From the NCBI RefSeq assembly GCF_000337035.1, contig NZ_AOJL01000026.1:1-64000 (forward strand): DNA of 64,000 nucleotides, in the 5' to 3' direction. The notes under the pieces are model-generated. The model saw only the letters and a list, made by a program, of their open reading frames with translations. It did no database searches and was not told where the DNA came from. Every line of letters begins with the position of its first letter. The stretch's first letter is position 1. A program made the translations under genes and the position numbers. The DNA is from Halorubrum coriense DSM 10284. Lineage in GTDB: Archaea > Halobacteriota > Halobacteria > Halobacteriales > Haloferacaceae. Positions 53,632 to 61,759 of the stretch are shown here, piece after piece.

Positions 53632-53650
53632 GCATCGAGCGGCTATTCCG

Positions 53651-56164
53651 CTACCCGAGTTCTGCTTTGATACGCAAAGCCGTTCCGTCGTCAAGTCCTG
53701 AGACGGAACGGAGGTCATCGAGCGAGGCATTTTCTAGATCCGCAGTCGTCATATACCCGGATTCCATGAGAGCCTCCGCGTCGGCTTTCGTCGCACCTCC
53801 CACTCCGATAAGCTGATCAACGTCGTCCGCTTTCTCTGACTCACCACTTACACACTCGTCTTCTTCATCTTCCTCAAGCGGCCGCTGAACACCAGACTCC
53901 TCAACGGGAACGATTGTGAGGTCTTTCGTACTACTCAATTGATGAGCGTATCCGTGATCGGTTTCCCATCGCTTGAGTCTGACCTCATTTAACCGGAGTT
54001 TATCCCCAGTCTGAAAATCAATCTCAATGTCGTGCTTGGTCCAGATCGTGAAGTCGATTCGCTTCCCGTTCGATAGCTTGATGTCGACGATCGAATCGCG
54101 CTTCCCAGACGAAATATCTCGGATTTTTATTACTTCTACAACTACGTTAGAGAGACGTCCTTCTGGTACTTCACTGAGGTCGTCCGAGAGTGTGTCCGAC
54201 TCTTCGACGCCCCATTCGAAGTCATCTTCTTCGGTCAGCTCACTGTTAGAGTCTTGGTCGCTATCCTCTGTCGCCGAATCATGTGGAATATTTTCTGTGT
54301 GAGTGTTATCTCGTTGCTCTTTCTTATTGGGGGTGTCGTACTCAGTGCTCTCTGATGTCGTCCTATCTTCGAGTTCAGGAGTCCGTGTTTGATTTTCGTT
54401 AGTGGCGATTCGATTCTGCTGCCAGCGATATCGGGCTTCAATGTGATCGGCACCGAGGTCCGTCAGCTCATATCGATTGCTCCGTTCATCCTGTGCTGAC
54501 TTCTCGAGGAAACCTGCTTCCACGAGCGTATCTAAGTTGGGATAAAGACGACCATGGTGAATCGTTCCGTCATAGTACTCCTCTAGCTCCCGTTTAATTT
54601 CGAGTCCTTTCGGTGCTTCCAATCCATTGATCACGACCAACAAATCACGCCGAAAACCACTGAGTTCGGCGAATGCCTCAGAAGAAACCTCCGAATCCCG
54701 CTGATCGGCCGGAAAATCGCCGTCCTCTGTCTGTTCCGACGCCGTATCCTTCGCAGGAGAATCTGTATCTGAATCGTCAGCCGGTTCCTCAGATTGACCT
54801 CGGGTCTGACCTGACTCTACCGCACCGTGTTCCTCCTTTGCAACATCAACGGCAGCATCCCAACTTTTGAAATACTGGTAGACGGGAGAGGCAGACATTC
54901 CACCCAGGTCGTTCATATCCGAGGTACTAGGTCGACCGTCCACCTCCTTGATTAGGTCAACGAGGGCATCGATAACTTCCTGTCTCGAGTACGTTTGTTG
55001 ATTTGGTTGAGCTGATGAACTCTCGTTCGTCCGATCAAACGGCGCTTGATCCACGGCAGTTGACCACGATCCGAACTCCCTCTCATAATCTTCCGGACTG
55101 TACTTTCCGTCAGTTCGCATTCTCCCTCGAGTCACCTTCCGGGAGAAGCGCTCATTTAGCGCGACGAGCTCGTCCAATAGCTCCGTACGCTCCGGTGATT
55201 CATTGCTTGTATCTGAAGTTTCAGTCGAATCTGCACCCTCAGAGCGAGACTTCTCATCCGAGTGACTGTCAGAATTATCAGCACCTTTGAGGGTAATATC
55301 GATGACGGCACCATCAGCCAACGTTACCTCTTCCTGTATTGTTCGATACTCAGGATGATTGACCTCCATCTTGACCGATTCGGAGGCTTCGGAAACAGAG
55401 ATACTACACCGCCCAGTTTGCGAAGTTCGTCCGTCGACAGAGAGTGTCGTACCAGTGATTTTGACCCTTGCGTCAGGGACTGGTTCTCCATCGATATTAG
55501 AAACGAGTATCTCAACAGTTACAGACATATTTGAGTTTGAATTCGACGAATTTCCCTCGGAATCCCTATTATGGCCGGATTGGTTTAGTACGTTAGCAGA
55601 TCGTTGGGGTCTGTCGGGAGGACCATTTGCGTCGTTATCTGAAACTTCTTTGTTTGTTCGCTCTACTTGCTTATCACCAGACGATTCATTCGAATTTTTT
55701 GCCCTCTTTTCTGAGATGTCAGAAATGTGTTTGGAAGCTTCGTCTAAATTGCCATCTTTCTGTGTGTACATATCATACGTCTCATCGTCTGTTTGGACAA
55801 TAATTCGGTCTTTTAGAACGCCTTGAGATATCTCGACATCTCGAATATCTTCGAACCGGACAGAGAACGTTTTATCACCGCTTCCCTGACCAACGACATA
55901 GAGGAGACGCTCGTCAGTTACGAGCAGGACTGTCCGATAGCTCGAATGAGGGCTTATTGTATCACAGGAGTCGCCATTATCGACTGTAATTCCCTTAGTG
56001 AGATTCTGAAGAGCGTAGTCCACACGCTCACCGTCGTAAAGTCGATCGAGAAGCGAATTATCGTTGAAATACCCCGCAGATAGTATTCCGCCACTACCCG
56101 TTCCTTCTAGTAGTGACTGGTCGACGTTACCTTTCGATTGCTTCGAGATTCTTTCTGCGTCCAT
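53651..56164 (-). CDS. Multi-domain PadR-containing regulator/sensor
   Basis: An 837-residue protein, start ATG 56164. Visible regions in order: a bacterial PH-like domain ('VLLVTDERLLYVVGQGSGDK', 'VRFEDIRDVEISQGVL', ~70-130); an acidic linker; an Ig/carboxypeptidase-regulatory-like beta domain ('VNIDGEPVPDARVKITGT' type, ~210-290); a segment with two repeats like those associated with homing endonucleases ('YSPEDYEREFGSWSTAVDQA', 'GMSASPVYQYFKSWDAAVDV', ~330-430); a PadR winged helix ('HHGRLYPNLDTLVEAGFLEK', ~505-590); an OB-like domain (~680-755); and a C-terminal helix-hairpin-helix ('LIGVGGATKADAEALMESGY'). It is transcribed against the helicase operon. Such a mix points to DNA sensing and regulation of the locus. 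Confidence 0.65.
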   Translation of the reverse strand: MDAERISKQSKGNVDQSLLEGTGSGGILSAGYFNDNSLLDRLYDGERVDYALQNLTKGITVDNGDSCDTISPHSSYRTVLLVTDERLLYVVGQGSGDKTFSVRFEDIRDVEISQGVLKDRIIVQTDDETYDMYTQKDGNLDEASKHISDISEKRAKNSNESSGDKQVERTNKEVSDNDANGPPDRPQRSANVLNQSGHNRDSEGNSSNSNSNMSVTVEILVSNIDGEPVPDARVKITGTTLSVDGRTSQTGRCSISVSEASESVKMEVNHPEYRTIQEEVTLADGAVIDITLKGADNSDSHSDEKSRSEGADSTETSDTSNESPERTELLDELVALNERFSRKVTRGRMRTDGKYSPEDYEREFGSWSTAVDQAPFDRTNESSSAQPNQQTYSRQEVIDALVDLIKEVDGRPSTSDMNDLGGMSASPVYQYFKSWDAAVDVAKEEHGAVESGQTRGQSEEPADDSDTDSPAKDTASEQTEDGDFPADQRDSEVSSEAFAELSGFRRDLLVVINGLEAPKGLEIKRELEEYYDGTIHHGRLYPNLDTLVEAGFLEKSAQDERSNRYELTDLGADHIEARYRWQQNRIATNENQTRTPELEDRTTSESTEYDTPNKKEQRDNTHTENIPHDSATEDSDQDSNSELTEEDDFEWGVEESDTLSDDLSEVPEGRLSNVVVEVIKIRDISSGKRDSIVDIKLSNGKRIDFTIWTKHDIEIDFQTGDKLRLNEVRLKRWETDHGYAHQLSSTKDLTIVPVEESGVQRPLEEDEEDECVSGESEKADDVDQLIGVGGATKADAEALMESGYMTTADLENASLDDLRSVSGLDDGTALRIKAELG

Positions 56165-56376
56165 TTGGTTACCGATATTACTGCGACATGCTCTTCGCTC
56201 CCGTATTGTAGTAAAACAGTTCACGAGTTCTTGAAAACATAACGGTAGAGGTTATGACACGTAATTGCCGATAGTATCTGATAATTTTCTGAGACACCGA
56301 CATTTTCGACTGAAATAGCTGATTTGGTTATCCCTAGGGGACACACTTTTGACTGGTCGGGATCGATACGGATGCA

Positions 56377-56835
56377 ATGACCACGCTCCTCGTTCAGTCC
56401 TGTTCGGCTACCAAAAATGACGTGGCTGAACCTACCCGAGCTATCGAAGTATACGATGGCTATTTTTTCAGAATTATCAAAAAAGCAATAAGAGAGGGCG
56501 CATTTCGCTCAGATATAGAACTTCGGATTCTCTCTGCGGAGCACGGAATACTCCGCGCTGACGACGAAATCATCAATTATGACCGTCGTATGACACCCTC
56601 GCGGGCTAGCGAATTACGCGAATACGTTACAGAAGACCTACGTCACTGTATCTCAAATGGTGATTATGAGACTGTTATCATGAACATGGGGTCTGTCTAC
56701 ACTCAAGCTGTTGGTGATATCTCTAACCATAATAATGTAAATATAAACTATGTCAAAGGTGATGGAATCGGAACAAAAGGGAGGAAATTGAAACAAGTGG
56801 TACGTAATGATATGGGCACCGAGGTGACTGCGTGA
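56377..56835 (+). CDS. DUF6884-like protein upstream of dpdA
   Basis: A 152-residue protein: 'LLVQSCSATKNDV' at the N-terminus, 'RILSAEHGILRADDEIINYD' near residues 50-70 and 'MNMGSVYTQAV' later. These are the landmarks of the DUF6884/YaaA-like group, whose '(S/P)CS.TK' start is shared with the archaeosine-synthase core in the gene at 59698. Its stop overlaps the dpdA start by one base (TGATG). A role in binding or further converting the 7-deazaguanine base is suggested by this motif and position only. Confidence 0.7.
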   Translation: MTTLLVQSCSATKNDVAEPTRAIEVYDGYFFRIIKKAIREGAFRSDIELRILSAEHGILRADDEIINYDRRMTPSRASELREYVTEDLRHCISNGDYETVIMNMGSVYTQAVGDISNHNNVNINYVKGDGIGTKGRKLKQVVRNDMGTEVTA

Positions 56836-58073
56836 TGGAATCTCGGTCAGAGCAGTTCAAAAACGACATCTTTGAGATCTCCGCTGAGGCGGGTGACGCT
56901 CGAAGTGGATCTTTACAGATCGGAGACACGAAACTATCGACTCCGAATCTTCTCCCAGTTGTTAACTTCTATGCCGGGGGAACAGACGCAAGTCTGTATG
57001 GCGGCGGGATCCACCGAACTATCAAGGAGTTCATGAACGGAGATGAAGTCGTAAACGGTGGAGATTACAGCCGATATTTCGATGGTGTGATGACATCAGT
57101 TGCGTCGCTTACGGACTACGGCATCTCGAGAGAGCGGTACGAAGACTACATTGCCGCACCGATCAGGGAACGCGATGTATTCGATTTTAATGGTACCCTT
57201 TTTCTTGACTCAGGCGGATTCAAATTCCTTGGCGACGGTACCTTAGATGGTAGCAACTTTGAGGTTGATGTTGATCAGGAGGCCATCGTTGAGATACAGC
57301 GGAAGCTGGGGGGAGACGTCCTCGTAAATCTAGACCGACCAATTGAGCCGGACGACGACTACTCTACTCGGGTCAAAAAAGCGCGACTGACGGCCGAAAA
57401 CGTCGACGAGTTCCTCAACCTAACTACCCAAGACGATACACGATATCTGACACTCCATGGGTACAACTACTCGATGCTCGATACGTTTCTCACAGAGGTT
57501 GAGAAAGTCATCGGCCGGGACCGTGTCCATCGTGAATTCGACGGGGTCGCATTGGGGAGTCTCGTTCCACTCAAAGATAACAAGGGTAAACTGATCACCG
57601 CTGTCAGCGATTGTCGTGAGGTTTTGAGTGACTGGGGGTTCGAGGAGCTGCCTCTCCACGTCCTCGGTATCTCGTCAAGTGCGATCCCTCTCTTGGCCGC
57701 AGTTGGTGCAGACACGTTTGATTCATCGTCGTACATACACTCGGCGATTAACGGGAAATACGATACGTCGCTGTACAATTCGGAGCCCGTAGATGATGTC
57801 GACTTTACAGAGTGTGACTGTCAGGTCTGTAGTGATGAGATGTTAGTAGAGCGTATGAAAGGAGACGTGGAGTATCAGAAAGACAAGCTTGGGGCTGTTG
57901 CGATGCACAACCTAATCATTCAAAAAGAGGAAATAAATAGAATCCAATCGGCGATTCAAAGTCCGGGAGATGACGCGTTGATTTCGTACATCGAGCAGTC
58001 ATTAGGGCGAGAGAAGTCGATGCAACAGCACGCACATCGAGTTGTGAACGAATCACTTGGAGGATACTTCTGA
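56835..58073 (+). CDS. dpdA: DpdA-type DNA guanine transglycosylase
   Basis: A 412-residue TGT-fold enzyme. The base-binding motif 'FLDSGGFKFL' places Asp125, and 'GADTFDSSSYIHSA' supplies the nucleophile Asp296; the zinc ligands are Cys327, Cys329 and Cys332 ('CDCQVC') plus a His in 'AMHNL'. It would swap guanine for preQ0 in polynucleotide. It lacks the PUA and other tRNA-binding domains of archaeal TgtA and stands in a locus with helicases and nucleases, so DNA is the expected substrate, as for bacterial DpdA. A GTG three bases upstream is an alternative start. The next gene follows without any gap. Confidence 0.82.
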   Translation: MESRSEQFKNDIFEISAEAGDARSGSLQIGDTKLSTPNLLPVVNFYAGGTDASLYGGGIHRTIKEFMNGDEVVNGGDYSRYFDGVMTSVASLTDYGISRERYEDYIAAPIRERDVFDFNGTLFLDSGGFKFLGDGTLDGSNFEVDVDQEAIVEIQRKLGGDVLVNLDRPIEPDDDYSTRVKKARLTAENVDEFLNLTTQDDTRYLTLHGYNYSMLDTFLTEVEKVIGRDRVHREFDGVALGSLVPLKDNKGKLITAVSDCREVLSDWGFEELPLHVLGISSSAIPLLAAVGADTFDSSSYIHSAINGKYDTSLYNSEPVDDVDFTECDCQVCSDEMLVERMKGDVEYQKDKLGAVAMHNLIIQKEEINRIQSAIQSPGDDALISYIEQSLGREKSMQQHAHRVVNESLGGYF

Positions 58074-59624
58074 ATGTCAACAACCAAAACACCACAAGTC
58101 AACGAAGTAAACGAATTTTTAGAGATCGCTAGCGACTTTGAGGATCCGCTTGAGGTGATCCGTGAATCACTGTCGAACAGTTATGACGCCGGTGCGACCG
58201 AAGTCGAAATCACCATTCGAGATCGGCCAATTGGATCTGAAATTGTTATCGAAGACGACGGTGAGGGGATGGATCACGCTGATCTCGAGTCGTTCTTCGA
58301 CCTCGGCAATTCCACGAAGCGCGGCCGTCAAAACGGGTCGATCGGCTACAAAGGTCACGGAACGAAGATTTTCTACAAGAGCGAGGAAGTCCTCGTCAAT
58401 ACCACGAAGAACGGACTCAACTTACGCGCACAGATGGAGCAACCGTGGGAAAAGCTCAATAACCGAACCATGCCTGAGTATGTGCTGAACGAGGAGGCAG
58501 TCAAAGAGGGCAACTCCGGGACGCATATTCGTATTACCGGATTCAAATCTGGCCACGGTTTCTCGCCAGCATCGCTCACCTACAACAAGATTGAACACTA
58601 CCTGAAATGGAAGACGCTCGCCGGGTCAACGGGCCACTTCTTCACAGATGACTTCCGAGAGATGGAAATAACAGTCACTCTCGGCGATGAGATCGATGAT
58701 ACACGAGACCAACTGGCAATGAATAACAAACTTGAGTTCCCGACCGAGCAGCGAGAGCCCGGAGAGGGTCAGTTCTCGGAATCTCGGATGTGTAAGCACT
58801 ACCCACCACGGGAGCTCACCGTTGAGACTGAAAACGGGAATACAACAACTGTAGAAGTAGTTGGGATGGTGGGCGGCAAAGACGCTCGCAACGAACTCCC
58901 TACTTACGGAAAGCACTCGGCACAGTTCGGCGTCTGGCTGGCAAAAGACCACATCAAGGTTGAGCGGGTCAACGACACGATCTCGCACGACAACGAGTTC
59001 CTACATTTCTTCTTCATCGCAAACTGCCAAGATCTTGAGTTATCGGCAAACCGCGAAAAGATACGGAACAAGTCTAGCCCGGTGTATCAGGCGGTTGTAG
59101 AGGAACTCAGCCACTACCTTTCGAAGATTGCATCAGATCCGTGGTTCAAAGACTACTTGTCTCACCGTCGTAAGGCGAAACTCACTCGCCGCGCAGAGTC
59201 TCAGCAATCATCGATCGAAAAACGCGAACAGCGGATTCACGAGCGGAATCAATTCACGCCATCGAACGACGCCGAAGTCGTTCTCGGGTTAGAGCGTTCG
59301 AACCGCTTTGGGACTGAGCCAGAAATTACGGTCGAAGATTACGACCCGAGTGCAGAGGTCAACGCGTTAGTTCGTCAGGATACGAACCTCTATGCGAGTT
59401 CTATCCATTGTCAGCTCACGGATCACTTTGAGGCAGATAAGCCGCTTGAAAGCGTCGATAAAATCATTTGTTGGTCGTACGGCGACCGAGACGATTTGAG
59501 CGAGCTTGAGCGTTCAGGATATCATAGCGGAGAGATCTCGATTGATTTCGAAAACGAGCGACTGATCTATAACAACGGCCGTCGACATAACATCCATATC
59601 GTCACGGTTCAAGACAGACTGTAG
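58074..59624 (+). CDS. GHKL (HSP90/MORC-like) ATPase of the dpdA operon
   Basis: A 516-residue protein with an N-terminal GHKL ATP-binding domain: N-box 'RESLSNSYDAGATE' (~30-43), G1 box 'EDDGEGMDH' (~60-68) and G2 box 'GYKGHGTKIF' (~91-100). The middle contains 'LSANREKIRNKSSPVYQAVV', like the region after GHKL in MORC/MutL-type proteins, and the C-terminus is a separate ~130-residue domain. It begins at the base after the dpdA stop. In the bacterial Dpd system the ATPase partner of DpdA is the ParB-like DpdB; this GHKL protein may play that part here (inference). Confidence 0.8.
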   Translation: MSTTKTPQVNEVNEFLEIASDFEDPLEVIRESLSNSYDAGATEVEITIRDRPIGSEIVIEDDGEGMDHADLESFFDLGNSTKRGRQNGSIGYKGHGTKIFYKSEEVLVNTTKNGLNLRAQMEQPWEKLNNRTMPEYVLNEEAVKEGNSGTHIRITGFKSGHGFSPASLTYNKIEHYLKWKTLAGSTGHFFTDDFREMEITVTLGDEIDDTRDQLAMNNKLEFPTEQREPGEGQFSESRMCKHYPPRELTVETENGNTTTVEVVGMVGGKDARNELPTYGKHSAQFGVWLAKDHIKVERVNDTISHDNEFLHFFFIANCQDLELSANREKIRNKSSPVYQAVVEELSHYLSKIASDPWFKDYLSHRRKAKLTRRAESQQSSIEKREQRIHERNQFTPSNDAEVVLGLERSNRFGTEPEITVEDYDPSAEVNALVRQDTNLYASSIHCQLTDHFEADKPLESVDKIICWSYGDRDDLSELERSGYHSGEISIDFENERLIYNNGRRHNIHIVTVQDRL

Positions 59625-59663
59625 CAGATCCGATTGAGGCCGTCTCACCGCGGAACGACCGAA

Positions 59664-59670
59664 CTTATCA
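59664..59670 (+). promoter_or_regulatory. Possible TATA box before the second transglycosylase gene
   Basis: CTTATCA about 28 bases upstream of the ATG at 59698 fits a leaderless promoter. It may give the second transglycosylase gene its own transcript besides read-through from the upstream operon. Confidence 0.35.
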
Positions 59671-59697
59671 CATCCCATCGTCAATGACGTGTAGAGA

Positions 59698-61719
59698 ATG
59701 GCATCGTTTGAGGCGGACACGACTGACGATGCTGGCAACGCGCGCCGCGGTACGATTCATACACCGCACGGCGACGTCCAAACACCAGCGTTCTTCCCCG
59801 TAGTCAGTTTCATCGGCGGGCCCAACGAGAAGTCTGGCGGAATTTGGAGTCGGTTGCGTAATCATCTCTTCGGTGAACCCGAGTTTCAAGGCGCGATGTT
59901 CCAAGCGATGAGTTTCTTGGATTTCAATATCACTCCCAAATCGCTTGAGAACTGGCGCTCGAAACCGATCCACGACCACTTCACTGATCATGACCCGGTT
60001 AAGCCGTATCACCCACAGCCAGAGAGTTTCACCAAGCCGTTATTCGTAGACTCAGGTGGGTTCAAGCTTCTAAACTCCGACACATTCGGCGATGCCCCAA
60101 CGGAGGGAGGGGATGACAATGATTGGTCGATATACACGAACCCAGAGAGTATTCTAGACTTACAGCTCGATTATGGCGCAGACATCATCGCTACTCTCGA
60201 CTATCCAATACCACCGAATCTGAATGATGAGGAGACGACTCAACGAATGGAGGATAGTATCGACAGCGCCATTCGCTGTCTCGAACTCTTGGAGGATCAG
60301 CCAGATCCACCCGCCGTGTACGTCGCTATTCACGGTCACGACTACGAAACGATCAATTGGTACGTCGGGACGTTCCTAGACCGTGCGACGCATATAGACA
60401 AGTCGTTTGAAGGATTTGCGATCGGATCACTCGTCCCCCTCCGAACGAACGTCGAAATGCTGGTTGACATCGTACAGGGTGCGAAGGACGCGATACCTGC
60501 GGATCGAGAGAATGATCTAGGTCTCCATCTGTTCGGGATTAGTGGGAAGTTCACGGCACTCCTGACGCTTCTTGGCGCGGATTCATTTGATTCGTCAAGC
60601 TATATGCAAGCAGCACAGTTCAAGAAGTTCATCAACCGGGAGATCGGAGTTTCAGATGAGGAGCTCGTCCGGAATCCGAACGCCTCGACACACGACCTGG
60701 GTGATTTCGGCGTTGATGTCGACCGGACAGCCGACGCGCGGTGGGCAGCAGACTGGTCGAAATTCACTGCGGACCAGATTCCCGATGACTGGGGGTGTCA
60801 ATGTCCCGCATGTGAGAATCTACGGCGCATAGGTTTCGAGCAGGTACAGGGTACGATGTACGACAGCGAGTCGTATGATCGGGACGGCGAGTATATGAAG
60901 AGCGATTTTTACGCACTAATGAGCTATCACAACTTCTGTGTTTACCAAGACGAGATGAATCACGTGCGGGAGCTGATCAACGACAGTGGCGGAGAGTTGC
61001 TTGAATACGTTGCTAAGATGGCTCGCAACGATGTCGGGAACATCAAGCGGGCACTAAAACGGGCGACAGTCCGAGATCGTGAATTAGCTCAGCAGCTCAA
61101 AGAGCGCGGCTACAATCGACTCACCGCCGATCAAAGCGATGCAGAGCAGGAACGGCTTGACTTGGATATTCCAATCGATGACCAAGAGATTTCGCTTGAG
61201 CACACACCGGAGGATTTCAACATCCTTCAGCGGAAGGACTACCAGGTCGGCGATGAGCGCGTACTGCTCGTTATCCCGTGTAGCCAAACCAAGCCGTATT
61301 CTAACTCCCGAACGCACCGCGTCGTCGCAGATGCAACCGCTGAGTGGAACGACCAGATTCACAAGGTGACTGTCTCCGGCATGTATGGGCCAGTACCTGA
61401 GCAGTACGAGAATATCTCGCAGATCAAATCATATGAGTACGTGCTGACCAACGCCGAGAAACAGCGCCAACAGCTCGTCGTTGACCGTCTGGTGTCCTAT
61501 CTCGAAGAATACGGCTCACAGTTCGACGCCATCGTTGGCTATGCCACCAGCAAAACCTACCGCACGGTAATAGAGCAAGCGTTCTCCGAGTACGAAGACG
61601 GCGTTGTCCTTCCAAAAGACCCGAAAATGCGCGCGCTCACTGAACACTTCAGAACAACTAATCTCGAAGAGCTGTCCGACCACTTAGACGATGTGCTCTC
61701 CTCCACACCGCCCCAGTAG
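59698..61719 (+). CDS. DpdA-type transglycosylase fused to archaeosine synthase (ArcS) core
   Basis: A 673-residue two-domain enzyme. The TGT domain (~1-440) has 'FVDSGGFKLL' (Asp118), nucleophile 'GADSFDSSSYMQ' (Asp298) and zinc ligands Cys367, Cys369, Cys372 ('CQCPAC') plus His in 'SYHNF'. The C-terminal domain (~515-640) has 'LLVIPCSQTKPYSNSRTH' with the full PC-x3-KPY-x2-S-x2-H motif at 527-540. That motif defines the catalytic core of archaeosine synthase, which converts preQ0 in tRNA toward archaeosine. The canonical ArcS PUA domain is absent. A DNA-directed transglycosylase-plus-converter giving deoxyarchaeosine is the simplest reading, but tRNA activity is not excluded. Confidence 0.8.
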   Translation: MASFEADTTDDAGNARRGTIHTPHGDVQTPAFFPVVSFIGGPNEKSGGIWSRLRNHLFGEPEFQGAMFQAMSFLDFNITPKSLENWRSKPIHDHFTDHDPVKPYHPQPESFTKPLFVDSGGFKLLNSDTFGDAPTEGGDDNDWSIYTNPESILDLQLDYGADIIATLDYPIPPNLNDEETTQRMEDSIDSAIRCLELLEDQPDPPAVYVAIHGHDYETINWYVGTFLDRATHIDKSFEGFAIGSLVPLRTNVEMLVDIVQGAKDAIPADRENDLGLHLFGISGKFTALLTLLGADSFDSSSYMQAAQFKKFINREIGVSDEELVRNPNASTHDLGDFGVDVDRTADARWAADWSKFTADQIPDDWGCQCPACENLRRIGFEQVQGTMYDSESYDRDGEYMKSDFYALMSYHNFCVYQDEMNHVRELINDSGGELLEYVAKMARNDVGNIKRALKRATVRDRELAQQLKERGYNRLTADQSDAEQERLDLDIPIDDQEISLEHTPEDFNILQRKDYQVGDERVLLVIPCSQTKPYSNSRTHRVVADATAEWNDQIHKVTVSGMYGPVPEQYENISQIKSYEYVLTNAEKQRQQLVVDRLVSYLEEYGSQFDAIVGYATSKTYRTVIEQAFSEYEDGVVLPKDPKMRALTEHFRTTNLEELSDHLDDVLSSTPPQ

Positions 61720-61759
61720 TCGTTGCGCCCGCTATCGACAACTTCGACACTCGCGGAAT

